A DNA stretch of 64,000 bases. Origin: Dysidea avara (lineage: Eukaryota > Porifera > Demospongiae > Dictyoceratida > Dysideidae). Below, piece after piece: positions 38,001 through 62,900 of this stretch. Numbering within the stretch: position 1 is the first letter of the stretch; each line of letters opens with the position of its first letter. Both the position numbers and the translations under genes were made by a program. Location of the stretch: NCBI RefSeq assembly GCF_963678975.1, contig NC_089278.1:14923959-14987958 (forward strand), given 5' to 3'. The notes below the pieces were generated by a model that did no database searches, had not been told where the DNA came from, and saw only the letters and a list, made by a program, of their open reading frames with translations.

Positions 38001-41000
38001 AAGTTTGACAAATTTGGTGAATTATTTGAAGTAGATACTGTCTGATTAAACTGACTAAATTCACCAAGCTTTCAAATGTTAATCACTTCACACAACATTG
38101 CAGCAACACAACACTCTAATAAGAGCCCACCTGAATACGTTTACTGCAATACCACTATCACATGATGCTGTGAACCTTCGCATCATGTGATCTGAGGAGT
38201 CCTGCATGATGGGTGCCATCTGGAACAAGACACAACAATATTAATGCAACTAGAAGTGAAACCTTCTTACAATTTTTAATTTTAGTGTACTAAAAGTTGG
38301 AGTAAGGATCCTTCGTGAACGCCGCCATAAGTCTCCCTTTACAGACAGTAAACCTCTATGAGCAATGTAACTGACTGTCTGTAGACCAAGGAGTTGCTGT
38401 AGGAGAAATAAATTCATAACACACACATACATACGAGCATGCATAAACGTACTGCTCTATCTGTAAAGCGGTCAAAATCTCTAACCAGCACTTGCTTTAA
38501 AATATCCAGATCAGAAACTAATATATATGGTTGGCAGCCAACATAGAACCTGTATAGCTTTATTGATGATATTGACATGACAACACTATAACTTACCCAA
38601 CTACTGGTCCATATTTGGCAATTAGCTCTTCGCCAAACTTTAATACACCCTACAGTGTATCAACAGTACCATATACTATTAGTTAAACACACAACACATT
38701 AACTCTAACTATTTACTGTGTTCTCGTACAGCTGAGCTCCTGTGTAATACGGTTTAACATCAGAACAATGAACAATTGTGTCCAGATGCTTGTTGTACAT
38801 TACTGCTGCCAAATCAAGACACACAGTATGTCGTGCAGCCCAAGAAGCAGGTGTAACCGTGGGTATATTGACAGGAAGAAGAAAACAGGATTTACATACA
38901 TATGTAGTTCCATGATCCTTAACTTATTGGAACCAAATTTGCTGTAGACATAGCCTGCCAGGTATACCAAACTTGAAGGAAATTGCACCAGCCATTTCCG
39001 AGATACATGCAGCCAATGTTTCAGGTATTTTTTCCATTTTTTGCACACCTTGCAAAATCCGCCATAAAACACAAATGAGTATATACTCCAATGAAGCTGA
39101 AATTTGACACACATAAAGGGAGTTACAGCAAATATCAGTATCAAGTTTGGTGAAAATCCGATCAAGATTCACAAAGTTATGACCAATTATTCTCGTAACA
39201 TAAGATCAAACTTCTGTCACGCCTACAGGGTAAACTGCTACAAGGAATCTGTTGAAAATTGGTCTGTAGTTAAAGTAACCATTGTAGGAGTGGCTTTAGG
39301 TGGTTTGACAGAAGAAATCAAGATTAAGACCATGAAGATACAACACAATAATTAATAGTGTGTAACCATCACGCAATCGAGTTTTGCTAATAAAAAAAAC
39401 ATTTAGTTGCCATGCATACTAGGCAAACCACTTAGCTGAAAATCGGTGTATAGGTGGAATAACCCTTCAGTGGTTTAGAAGAATTCGCTGAGTTATACTG
39501 CGAAAACCAACTACGTGTAATAAATGCTAGATTGAGATAATCTAATAGTACAGCCACCCTATTAGAACATTCAGTAAGTAAAAAGTTATCCTGTAGAGAA
39601 TTCAAGTGACCATGTAGAGAGTTTAGCTACAAACAAGCATCCTGTAGAGAGATTAGCTACAATGTGGAGAGCTCAGCCACAAACAAGTTACCCTGTAAAG
39701 AGATCAGCTACAATCAAGTTACCATAAAGAGAGTTTAGCTACAAACAAGTCACTCTACAGGGGCGTACGCAGGAATTTTGAAAGAGGGTTTCCACTACAG
39801 CTAAGTGACTGTTATATTAGAGTAGTTTATATTGCCTGACTGCTCTATTAGAGTATCTCGATCTTTTCACCAAAATCATAATTCAGAACAATGCTATAAG
39901 CGTTGCTATCATGTTAGAAACTATTATTTATAAGATAAAAGTTTAAAATGTGTCCTGTTCCATGACAGATTCCAGATTTTGGAAACCTGAAGTGTCAATT
40001 TCTTAATGTTTCAAGCACTGTGTAAAATCCAAAGGGGTTTCCTGAAACCCCTGGAAACCCCCCTCAGTATGCTCCTGCTCTATAAAAAGTACAAAACAAG
40101 TCACCCTGTAGAGAGTTCAGCTACAAAATTGACCATGTAGAGTTCAGCTTTGTTACAAATCATTTCATAGAGAGATCAGCTACAATCAAGTCACCATGTA
40201 GGGAGTTCAGCTACGAACAAGTCAACCCTGCTGGCTTTTTTGGGGCTGCACCCTTTTTCACAGCTTGGTTGTTTTGATTTTAATCAGTTTTTTTGTATGT
40301 ATATACATACATATAGTTTTTCAACTCTCTACAGTGTGACTTGATTCTTTACAGGGTGACTTATTTGTGGCTGAATTCTCTACATGGTGACTTGATTGTA
40401 GCTGATCTCTCTAGGTAAAAAAGATGTGAAATCAAAGGTGGCAGCCATCTTTAACTCTTAAACCCACACAGGCCAGAAACTGGCCCAAATGCGTGCGCCT
40501 TGCACAGAGCACTGTAACTTTTGAAGCATCTATCCTATGGCTACACAATTTACGTCATTCTACTTATGTTGTAACAAGGAGTTAAATGATACCAAGGGTT
40601 TTTACCTAACGTTAAACAGTGAGGCCAAAACTAGCCATGTAAATAACTTTTTGGCAAGAAGGAAACACACAAACCCTTTATATACCTTTACGTTAGAGTT
40701 AAAGCACCGCCACGCGTGTGTACGGAAAATACAGTACGAGGGGGTGTGTTGAGAGGCTAAAACAGCACGAGGTGAAGCCGAGTGCTGTATTTGCCTTGAG
40801 ACACCCCCGAGTACTGTATTTTTCATACACACAAGCAAGGCAGTGCTTTAAGTATTATATTGTACTTCCTGGTTGTCTGGCTCGGAGTGATTTTCTCTAG
40901 TACTCAAACCGCTGCAATTTTCGGTGATCAGGATATCAGTAAGTGTTTAACTAATCTATTTCTAGTCGTAGAACGAACTAATAAGATTAGTTTGGCTAGG

Positions 41001-43950
41001 TTTTGCGATTTACAATGTCATGCACGTATCAATCATGCTATCTTAGTGGAGTCGTGTTTAAAAAGCTTCATGATCAGACGATCAGTAAGTGTTTATACAA
41101 TCTATTTCTAGCCGTAGAACGAACTCATAGGATTAGTTTGGCTGGTTTTAGCAATTTACAGTGTTGTTTACGTAACATTCCTTAAATAAATTCTTTGCAT
41201 AACTGTACTGTATTTACCCAATTAGCTGCATAACTGTACTGTATGACTCATACAGTACAGTTATGCAGTTGATCAGTACTGTATGGACAATACGATACGT
41301 GGCATCGCTTTGGCCCTCCCATGCAAAGTACAATATAAAATGATCCATGATCCATAACTCAATGGTATCAACTTGCAACAGTTCCATTCATTTTGCCATA
41401 AATTTTTCTATCAGGCCATACATGACTAACATGAGTAAACCCACAATCGAAATCAAAGATGTGACAAGAATTTTGATAAGAATTAATTTACCCCACCTGA
41501 TGTTGCCATGCGTGCCCATATCGTGTAAACATGCATTCTACAAAAGTTCTTTGTGGGTTTAAGGGTTTGTAGTGTCCATGATATAGATAAAGAAGAACTT
41601 CACATGACCATGATCGACACATGATATAATACATACATCAAGCATATGGAGTAGGTGTAGAGATGTACAGCAGAGTACAGAGTAAAGAGATAGCTATGGA
41701 GTATAGTTATAGGGTTGTCGGCTAGCGATAACACAACTATCACACACAACTAACTCCCTGATGCACTACAGTGACACTATTGGTAAAGCTAACCTTTGTT
41801 TTAATTTCTGGCATGTTACCAACAATCACGGTTGGCCTTGGCCCTCGAATTCCTGCTCTTCTCAAAACTTGAAAAGGAGCATACCAGAACCTATAGGTGA
41901 ACGTACTCACAGTAATTATTTTAGCAAAGTAATACAAATTGTAATTGGACAGCTTTATATACTGCCACAGCATTTATATACATACAAGTACAGTGATAAC
42001 CTATACAAACCGAACACCATAATAATTCAGGACACTTCTATCATCTGATGCTGTTTGCTGTACCAATAACACTCACTATGTAATTCACCATCTTGATAAT
42101 CCAACAACCTTACTAACCAGCCCTAAACACATTTTTTTTGAGAACAGGATTGTCAGATTATAGTGGTGATAATCTAATCAATGTAAATTAAAATTTCAGG
42201 AATCAAGGTCTACTTCAACAGACACACAATTCAATCCTTGGAGTCAATGCATTTCTAATGGTGAATATTTGTATTTACTTTGGTCTTCCCATGCAAAATT
42301 ATTTATTTTTACAAGACTTGAGAGACCAATACAGCATGACACAAAGCTGAGCACTGTAATAGCCACCATCACCTAATCTATTTACCAAAACAACTGTGTA
42401 CACAATGCAGTAATTGTTACAAGGTGATCTTTTTAAGGAATCAAACTACCATCAGTTTTTTCAGCCACCATAATTATATTAATCAGCAAGAGTACTTTCT
42501 AGTCATAAAACAAACAGCTTAGTGATTTTGAATGTCATGCACATGATCCAATAGCACATCATTATAGTGTACTGCATGGTAACCACACATACTACACTAT
42601 CATGTGGCAATACATCGCAAAGTACAATGTTTCATTTACAGCAGCACTGTGGGCAAAAGGAATGGATCATTACTGTGATGTCATTGTGAGTTGTTGCTAC
42701 TTACCCGAGAGAAGCCAGCAACTTCTACATAATTCTGCTAGCACACACTGTGTGGTTAACTCAGAGAAATTCTCTAAACACATTAAAAGAAATCGCCTAG
42801 GCTTGCACTACACGTCGTGACTGTTCATGGGTCAAGTGTGATGTGATTCTCCTCCAAGTCAATATATCTTCCTGTTATGACTAGTGACCAAGGTGATCAT
42901 ATAGCAATACTATGATCTAAGAATTACTTCATATCATTACCAGTGTCACATGCATGTAGTTACCATGGAAGAACATGCACAGCTGTGTCCAATGTCCCAA
43001 AAATTAATCAATATAATACAGTACTAGTACCATAGTCGTTAACCATAGTCAAGCATTATTTGACTATGGTTAAGGCTACGGGCTCCATTTCTTCACTGTT
43101 CAATGCAGCTTAGGTCTGAGTCATGCCTCTTCACCAAACGCAGCAGCTACTAGTGCACGAATCATGGGCTACACCTTCTGTGTCCCATTTCTTTTTCCGC
43201 TACTGGATTGATCATAGAAGTGCCTCTTGTGCTGTTCTTCATTTGCAATGCTGTATAATGGGTGAAACATAGTTGAACGAAGCACGGAAAAGCCACATAA
43301 CTTTTCAATAATTGATAGTTGGGGCACCATTATTTTCTTTGATGCAGTTCACCAGTCAACCAGTCATAAATCATGTTGCAAATCTTAAATTATGATCAAA
43401 ATTTCCAAGTAATGTTGAAAGTTGTGCGTATTCTGTGCATGCTAAATTAAAAGTTATGTTGGGGTGATACCGTATAGCCTGAGGGGGAAAATTTTCTTAG
43501 ACCTCTAATACATTTTGGGAGTGTTTGCAAATCTGTGCAAATTTTTTTAGCAACATTGCTCAACTTTGAAATAGTTGGGCTATACGGTAATATCACAACA
43601 CATGTCAGTACCGTGACAAAAGTGCATAATTCAATCAACCCCTTTAGGTGGTAATTACAATTCTATTCTAGATCTATGGCTCACTACCACCAAGTAGGGG
43701 CGTGTTAAAGCTCAGCAAATTAAAATATGGCACTGAGGCAAACAGTAGGACTATGCTCTTAGATATCACTTTGAATTTTTGAAGACTGTGTGTTGGGCGT
43801 CGGAGACATATGATGTTGAGCACTCACATATTTGAAATTCTTTAGAACATAATGGTCTACTCACGCATATAAGAAGTACAATACTAATCCAGCCACTGAT
43901 ATGGCGGCCCATGTAGCCGTGCTCCACGTGGAAATACTGCCTACTTCCAT
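26093..43950 (-). CDS. Cytochrome P450 A (CYP3-clan-like, microsomal)
   Basis: Fourteen exons, 3' to 5' on the plus strand: 26093-26167, 26220-26382, 26483-26620, 26700-26788, 34141-34253, 34610-34754, 35590-35723, 35776-35939, 38131-38219, 38271-38396, 38453-38549, 38597-38649, 41794-41890, 43865-43950. They sum to 1569 nt, 522 residues plus TAG, with no frame break. Features: N-terminal membrane anchor ([15 protein letters not shown]), C helix WRRSRR, I helix AGYETTS, K helix CESLR, FIPERF, and heme loop [15 protein letters not shown] with the Cys ligand. The motifs resemble CYP3/CYP5 enzymes. Expected to be an ER-bound monooxygenase using NADPH-P450 reductase; substrate unknown. The intron 26789-34140 holds the gypsy element and its passengers. 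Confidence 0.92.
26417..26471. repeat. (CA)n microsatellite in a P450 A intron
   Basis: About 50 bp of CA repeats with CG interruptions. The homologous intron in block copy 1 (13576-13588) has only about 14 bp, so the tract expanded or contracted after the duplication. Confidence 0.9.
27340..27480 (+). repeat. 5' LTR of the gypsy element
   Basis: 141 bp, starting TGTAGTAGTTTCACCC and ending GGATCTTACA. It is followed directly by the probable primer-binding site TTGGTGCCGAAAC. Confidence 0.93.
28186..29463. mobile_element. hAT-like element nested in the gypsy fossil
   Basis: Terminal inverted repeats TAGTGTTGTTTTAGT and ACTAAAACAACACTA are flanked by the 8 bp duplication CTGGTCAC (28178-28185 and 29464-29471). 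The subterminal regions are rich in GTTTTAGTTCTAGTAC-type words on both sides. No transposase is seen. It contains a further element at 28602-29148, so its own length is about 730 bp. Confidence 0.92.
28602..29148. mobile_element. CAGAGGAGG-family TIR element nested in the hAT-like element
   Basis: Ends CAGAGGAGGTTGGAC and GTCCAACCTCCTCTG are a perfect 15 bp inverted repeat. The flanks both carry CAATGTTT (8 bp). About 547 bp, no recognised domain; a minus-strand frame at 28856-29089 is unlikely to be coding. The relative at 33255-33665 shares the end type. Confidence 0.88.
33042..33182 (+). repeat. 3' LTR of the gypsy element
   Basis: 141 bp, about 98% identical to the 5' LTR. A purine-rich tract (AAGGGGGGAGG, about 33029-33039) lies directly upstream and is the likely second-strand priming site. 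Confidence 0.93.
33255..33665. mobile_element. CAGAGGAGG-family TIR element
   Basis: 411 bp with ends CAGAGGAGGTAGGATA and TGTCCTATCCCCCTG, flanked by CATTGCTAT on both sides (33246-33254, 33666-33674). The empty site in block copy 1 (about 16171-16181, ACCATTGTTATGG) has one copy. It lies in the same P450 A intron as the gypsy element. Confidence 0.9.
36274..36630. mobile_element. Small element with direct terminal repeats (TRIM- or SINE-dimer-like), copy 1
   Basis: Two direct repeats of about 90 bp (about 36274-36365 and 36533-36625, starting ATTATTAGCGCTTTACAGTG) flank a core of about 170 bp. On the minus strand the core holds AGTTCGAATCC, a good match to a tRNA B box. Both terminal repeats share copy-specific bases (AGCGC, GTCTGACAGC). 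It sits in a P450 A intron. The full copy 2 is at 58806-59150. Confidence 0.75.
37515..37541. repeat. (CA)n microsatellite
   Basis: A short CA run preceded by GATAGATAGG-type repeats, in a P450 A intron. The surrounding 37100-37720 shows no exon. Confidence 0.85.
39590..40420. repeat. Degenerate minisatellite of the 1-1075 family, split by an insertion
   Basis: Units with the core GTAGAGAGTTCAGCTAC occur at about 39590-39755 and 40085-40225. At about 40320-40415 they occur in the opposite orientation. The interval 39757-40078 looks like an inserted element (starts CAGGGGCGTACGCAGG). The region is inside a P450 A intron. Confidence 0.75.
39757..40078. mobile_element. TIR-like insertion inside the minisatellite
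   Basis: It begins CAGGGGCGTACGCAGGAATT, like other CAGGGG-type hAT-like ends in this window, and ends with a decayed GTATGCTCCTG. It contains the dispersed CTCTATTAGAGTATCTCGAT motif near 39840. Minisatellite units resume directly on the right. Confidence 0.55.
40236..40475. mobile_element. Rearranged relative of the 1249-1622 hairpin element
   Basis: The left part (CTGCACCCTTTTTCACAGCT…) matches the right arm of the 1249-1622 element. The right part (AAAAAAGATGTGAAATC) matches its left arm. Between them lie reversed minisatellite units. The two repeat families are therefore physically linked at both places in the window. Confidence 0.6.
40705..40848. mobile_element. Hairpin element
   Basis: Inverted arms include GTACGGAAAATACAGTAC on the left and GTACTGTATTTTTCATACAC on the right, then AACAGCACGAGGTGAAGCCG against GGCTTCACCTCG-type sequence. 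About 140 bp. Similar 'tacagtac' fold-backs lie at about 41195-41300. Confidence 0.65.
40936..41175. repeat. Two direct repeats of ~90 bp
   Basis: The sequence starting AGTAAGTGTTTA and running through TTTCTAGTCGTAGAACGAACT and GATTAGTTTGGCTAGG occurs at about 40938-41020 and again, diverged, at about 41082-41165. No coding function recognised. Confidence 0.7.
41891..43864. other. Intron 1 of P450 A
   Basis: No exon recognised. It contains a diverged copy of the 14800-15660 repeat at about 43040-43380 and a TIR pair at about 43466-43596 (ACCGTATAGC / GCTATACGGTAATATC). Short open frames are judged accidental. Confidence 0.55.
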
Positions 43951-44741
43951 CTTTACTCACGCGACCTTTAAAATACCTGGGCGCTTAAAATTTTTTTTTT
44001 TTTTGCAAAAAATAACAACGATCGTGTGATACGGTAGAACGTAGAAGTACCGGTAGCTGCGGTAGTTTCACATGCATCTGGAGAGCGTGGTTAGATACCG
44101 CTTTCCTTATGATTCTTTCGTCTTTCTTTCAGCATCTAGTCTAGTGTACTCCGGTAGGGAGAGAGCGGCTTTTGCCAACTACTGGTTAAGTGTAATCGAT
44201 CTAGTCAGTGATCTCTGGGCGGTAGCAAGAAAGTTTGCAATCTCTTCAATAAGTCTCACTTGTTATCGAAGTTTTCCACATTATGCACATGCAGTATAAT
44301 TTATGGGGGTAATTTACCACATACCTGTATCTGGTAGGGCCGCCCAGAGAAATTAAGGGGCCCAGGCCAAAAAAATCAAAGTGGAGCCCCCTGGGGCAAA
44401 GAGGTTCCATTCTGAATCACAACTTCACCCAAGCTGTAAGTTGAAGACCAAAAAGTCATTACATGCTGACAATGACAATAGCTGCCCTCACCAACCATAT
44501 CTCCTTATTTATAAGCTTGCTAATTATACTACTCTGAAGAATACTGTGACTGCTCTATTAGAGTATCTAAGTCTTTTAAACAGGTATTCAAGGCCCCTTT
44601 CAGGCTGGGGCCCAGGGAAAAATACCCCAGTTGCCCCCCCCTGTGGGTTGCCCTGGCATATGGATCGAGCTTCACATACAAGATATAAAAAAATGCATCA
44701 TGATTAATAAAAATAAGTGATGACTAATAGCTGTGATGACA
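43951..44741. other. Spacer between P450 A start and P450 B end
   Basis: This ~790 bp must contain the P450 A promoter and the P450 B 3' UTR. It holds a T-run at about 43990-44005 and the hAT-like relative at 44335-44656. No TATA box was confidently recognised. Confidence 0.5.
44335..44656. mobile_element. Relative of the 12660-13228 hAT-like MITE
   Basis: It begins TAGGGCCGCCCAGAGAAATT and ends TGGGTTGCCCTGG. It lacks the internal partial tandem duplication of the 12660 copy and has one CTCTATTAGAGTATC motif. No clear target duplication remains, so it is probably older. Confidence 0.75.
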
Positions 44742-59360
<14,619 letters not shown>

Positions 59361-59954
59361 CACATAGAGCAGGATTTAGTGGACGTGTAAGCTCGCGTGA
59401 GCTATATTTCCAATCGATAAGCGCCGTGCGAGAAAAAGCGGTCTGGCCACGCGAGACTACTAGTATAGCTGTTGAACATCACAAAAGGGTCAAACGTAGA
59501 AAAAAATGGTATAGAAACAATTTTGGTATCAAAAGATGCAGAATTTTTCATATCCAAAATCCACCTTAATGGCATTCGGGGAATTTAATTTATGACCATT
59601 TATAATTGACAAACATTTTAGCCACATAACATTATTATGTACTTTCAATTGACTTAGTTTCTCTAATATGAAGGTACAATTTGTTTTAGCACTTGTGCAA
59701 CAATGTTATCAGGTAGGACAATGACAATTAGCACCTCTAAAATTAATTGTGCATTATTTGGAAGATACCATGTGTGTGACTAAAAGGTTCTAATTTGAAG
59801 GTAAGCTGTTCACTGTTAGCCACCTATTTGTTAAATACACTATGTTAAATGTGTTAGCTTTATTATTTCACATTTATTTCGATAAGTAGTTGTTTCAGTA
59901 GTTTGAAGTTTTGTAACTAGTATATATATATATTGGATTGCAGAACAAGTTATC
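59361..59954. other. Spacer between P450 B and the large ORF (divergent)
   Basis: The two genes point away from each other, so both promoters should fall in this ~600 bp. A TAGTCTCG-type terminal repeat lies at about 59405-59466. An in-frame TGA at 59904 precedes the ATG at 59955. No TATA box was assigned; a TATATATATA run is present at 59921-59932. Confidence 0.5.
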
Positions 59955-62900
59955 ATGGTTGAAGAAGAACCTTCTGGAGCAAATAGCAGATTTGCAGTAG
60001 ACAGTTGTGTTATATGTAGGCAGAATTTTGAAAAAGATAAAGCTATCACAGTGACAGAAAAGGGTATGATGAGTCTTATCAGCTTCAGTAAAAAACGTGG
60101 ACATTCAATGCTTTATGCTCACTTAACTGAATGTATCAGCAGTACACCTATTGGAAAGGTCTTAGTACATAAACACTGTCGTCGAGATTATACCAACCAA
60201 AGAAGGGCCACTTGTTCCAGGAATATTGAAGAGGACCAGCTTCCACAAGCAAAGAGGTTAAGATCTAGCATGTCGTCATTCAATTGGAAAGAAAACTGCA
60301 TGCTATGTGGGAAAAATATTAAATTTGATGCTCGCCACCCAGAGAGGAGCAAAATACACAATGTTACAACACTTACCATGCATGATAATCTACTAGAGTG
60401 TTGTGACAAAAGGGGTGATGAATGGGCATCTGAGGTTCAAAAACGTTTGCATGGTTGTTTTGACTTGGTTGCAGCAGAGGCAATTTACCATTCAAATTGT
60501 TATTCACGTTTTTTGCTTAATAAGGGGAATACTTTATCCACATCAAGTGTTCTAGGTAGGACCAAAGATAGAGAAATGCTGTATTGGTTCCAATTGTTGT
60601 GCCATTGGCTTGAATCAGATGCCGATGCTGAGCTCTATACGTTAACAGAATTGCATGCCAAGATGTCGGAATTTTCTGATGGATCTGATGTATATACTCT
60701 TAAATGGCTTAAACAGAAATTGCATGAACATTACGAAGACTTCATATTCTTTGCAGATGTCGAGGGGCGTGGTACTGTTTTATGCTTTAGAAACATGGCA
60801 AGTTATATTATCAATGACAAATGGTATTCTGAAAAGAAAGAAAACACAGAAGAGGAAGCAGAGCGCATAGTGAGTGCTGCAGCTAAAATTATCAGGGCTG
60901 AAATCAGGGAAATAAATTATGACACAACATCATATCCCACCAATGAAGATGTTGCTGATGTTAATAAAGGTAGGGAATGGATACCACTCCATTTACAGAC
61001 ATTCCTGAAGATTGTAATACAGTCTGAACTGAAGCAGAATAGTATTGGCCATTCTATTGTACAGTCTGCTAGGCCTAGATCTGTTATAACGCCTACATTA
61101 TTCGGCATTGGTGTGGAGATGGATCATGTGTTTGGGTCAAGGTGGCTTGTGAATGAACTGTCACGGTTAGGTTTCTCCATCACTTATGATGAGGTAAATA
61201 GATACAAACAATCCGTTATTCAGAGTGAAAGCCTCGATAACTTGCTTGCAGAGTACCTTCCCGGTGCTTTTACTCAGTGGGTTGCAGATAATGTTGACCG
61301 CAACGTGGCATCACTAGATGGTAATGGCAGTTTGTATGGTATGGGAATTATTGCTGTTTCAACTCCCAAAGATAATGTACCACTCATCACCAAGTCACGG
61401 GTAATCAGCAGACAGCAACGTGTCAAGGTAAATGAGCTAGTCAGGGATAAAGGAATACCTATCTTACAATATGTAATCCCACACAAACAGGGTCTTGCAT
61501 CAGTTTTGTATAAATCAATCATTGAATTACAAGTTCCATACACGTTACCATCAGAGCTATACTCCAATCTTCTCTGGCACTCTGGATGGACATTCAGCAA
61601 CACTACCAGACTGAGAGCAAATTGGTCGGGTTTTATGCAGAATGCCTTTTCTGACTGCCATGTTTCTTCTTGCAAATCTGAAGTGCTTCTTTTGCCTATT
61701 ATTGATTTGAGCCCATCTGATGATAACTGTATGTATTCTACCTTAATCTACATTGAAGATCAAGCTGAACGATTGAATATCCCAACGCCATGTGTAACAT
61801 TTGATCAACCATTGTGGCTCAAGGCAGTTGAAATGATACAGGCAAAATCACTGAATATGGTATGCAGGCTTGGTGGCTTTCACACTATGATGAGCTTTAT
61901 GGGCAGCATCGGTGCAATGATGAAAGGGTCTGGACTAGAGGAAGCACTGGAAACTGTCTATGGACCAAATGCTGTTTCCCACATGATTTCAGGTAAATCT
62001 GTGTCTAGGGCATTGCGTGGGCATTTCTTGGTGGAGGCGGCTTTGGTAAATAAGTTAATGTTAGTCGTGCTACCATATCAAGAAGAGCTGGTGGAACACA
62101 ATGAAGGTGAAGACACAAACGATTGTGAAGCATATGATGATGATCCCATATCAGACAAAATGGATGTTATAGAGGACAAGCTTAGTGTTGATGATGTAAA
62201 AAACATCTATGATCTGTATGAAGGAATCCAACTCCAATCTATAGCAATTGCTGATATCGCTGAATCAAAGGAACTACTAAAGTTGGAGGGGTGCCTACTT
62301 AAGTACAAATTATTTCTTGCTGAAAAATCACGAACAGCCAAATTGTGGTTGCAGTATATTGAGTATGTGGAGACTTTGAAGCTGTTCGTTCTGGCTGAAA
62401 GAACAGGGAATTGGAACCTGCATCTCATAGCAACTGAACAGATGTTGAACTTGTTTGCTGCAACTGGTCACATCAACTATGCAAAGAGTTCTAGGCTATA
62501 TTTGCAACTAATGCGGGAGCTGCCTACTGATCATCCATGGCTTTATTGCTGCTTCATTGAACAAGGCTTTCACACTGTTCGTAGAAGTGACAGATACTGG
62601 GCTGGATTGTGGACAGACCTCATAATTGAACAAGTTATGATGAGATCAATCAAAAGCCGTGGGGGGTTAACAAGAGGAAGAGGAGTAACAGAATCTGTCC
62701 ACCTTCAGTGGATTTACAGCATGCATAAATGTGCTGGGATCCACGATGCAATGACTACAGCCACAAATTTAAAGCACAGAACATCAGAACAGCACATTGA
62801 ATTTGGAACTTCACGAAGCAAGCGGGATTATGAAGACCTGAGAAAGATTCAAAGTTGGTTTAATCAATATGAGCCATTTGACCCGAATCAACCCAAACTG

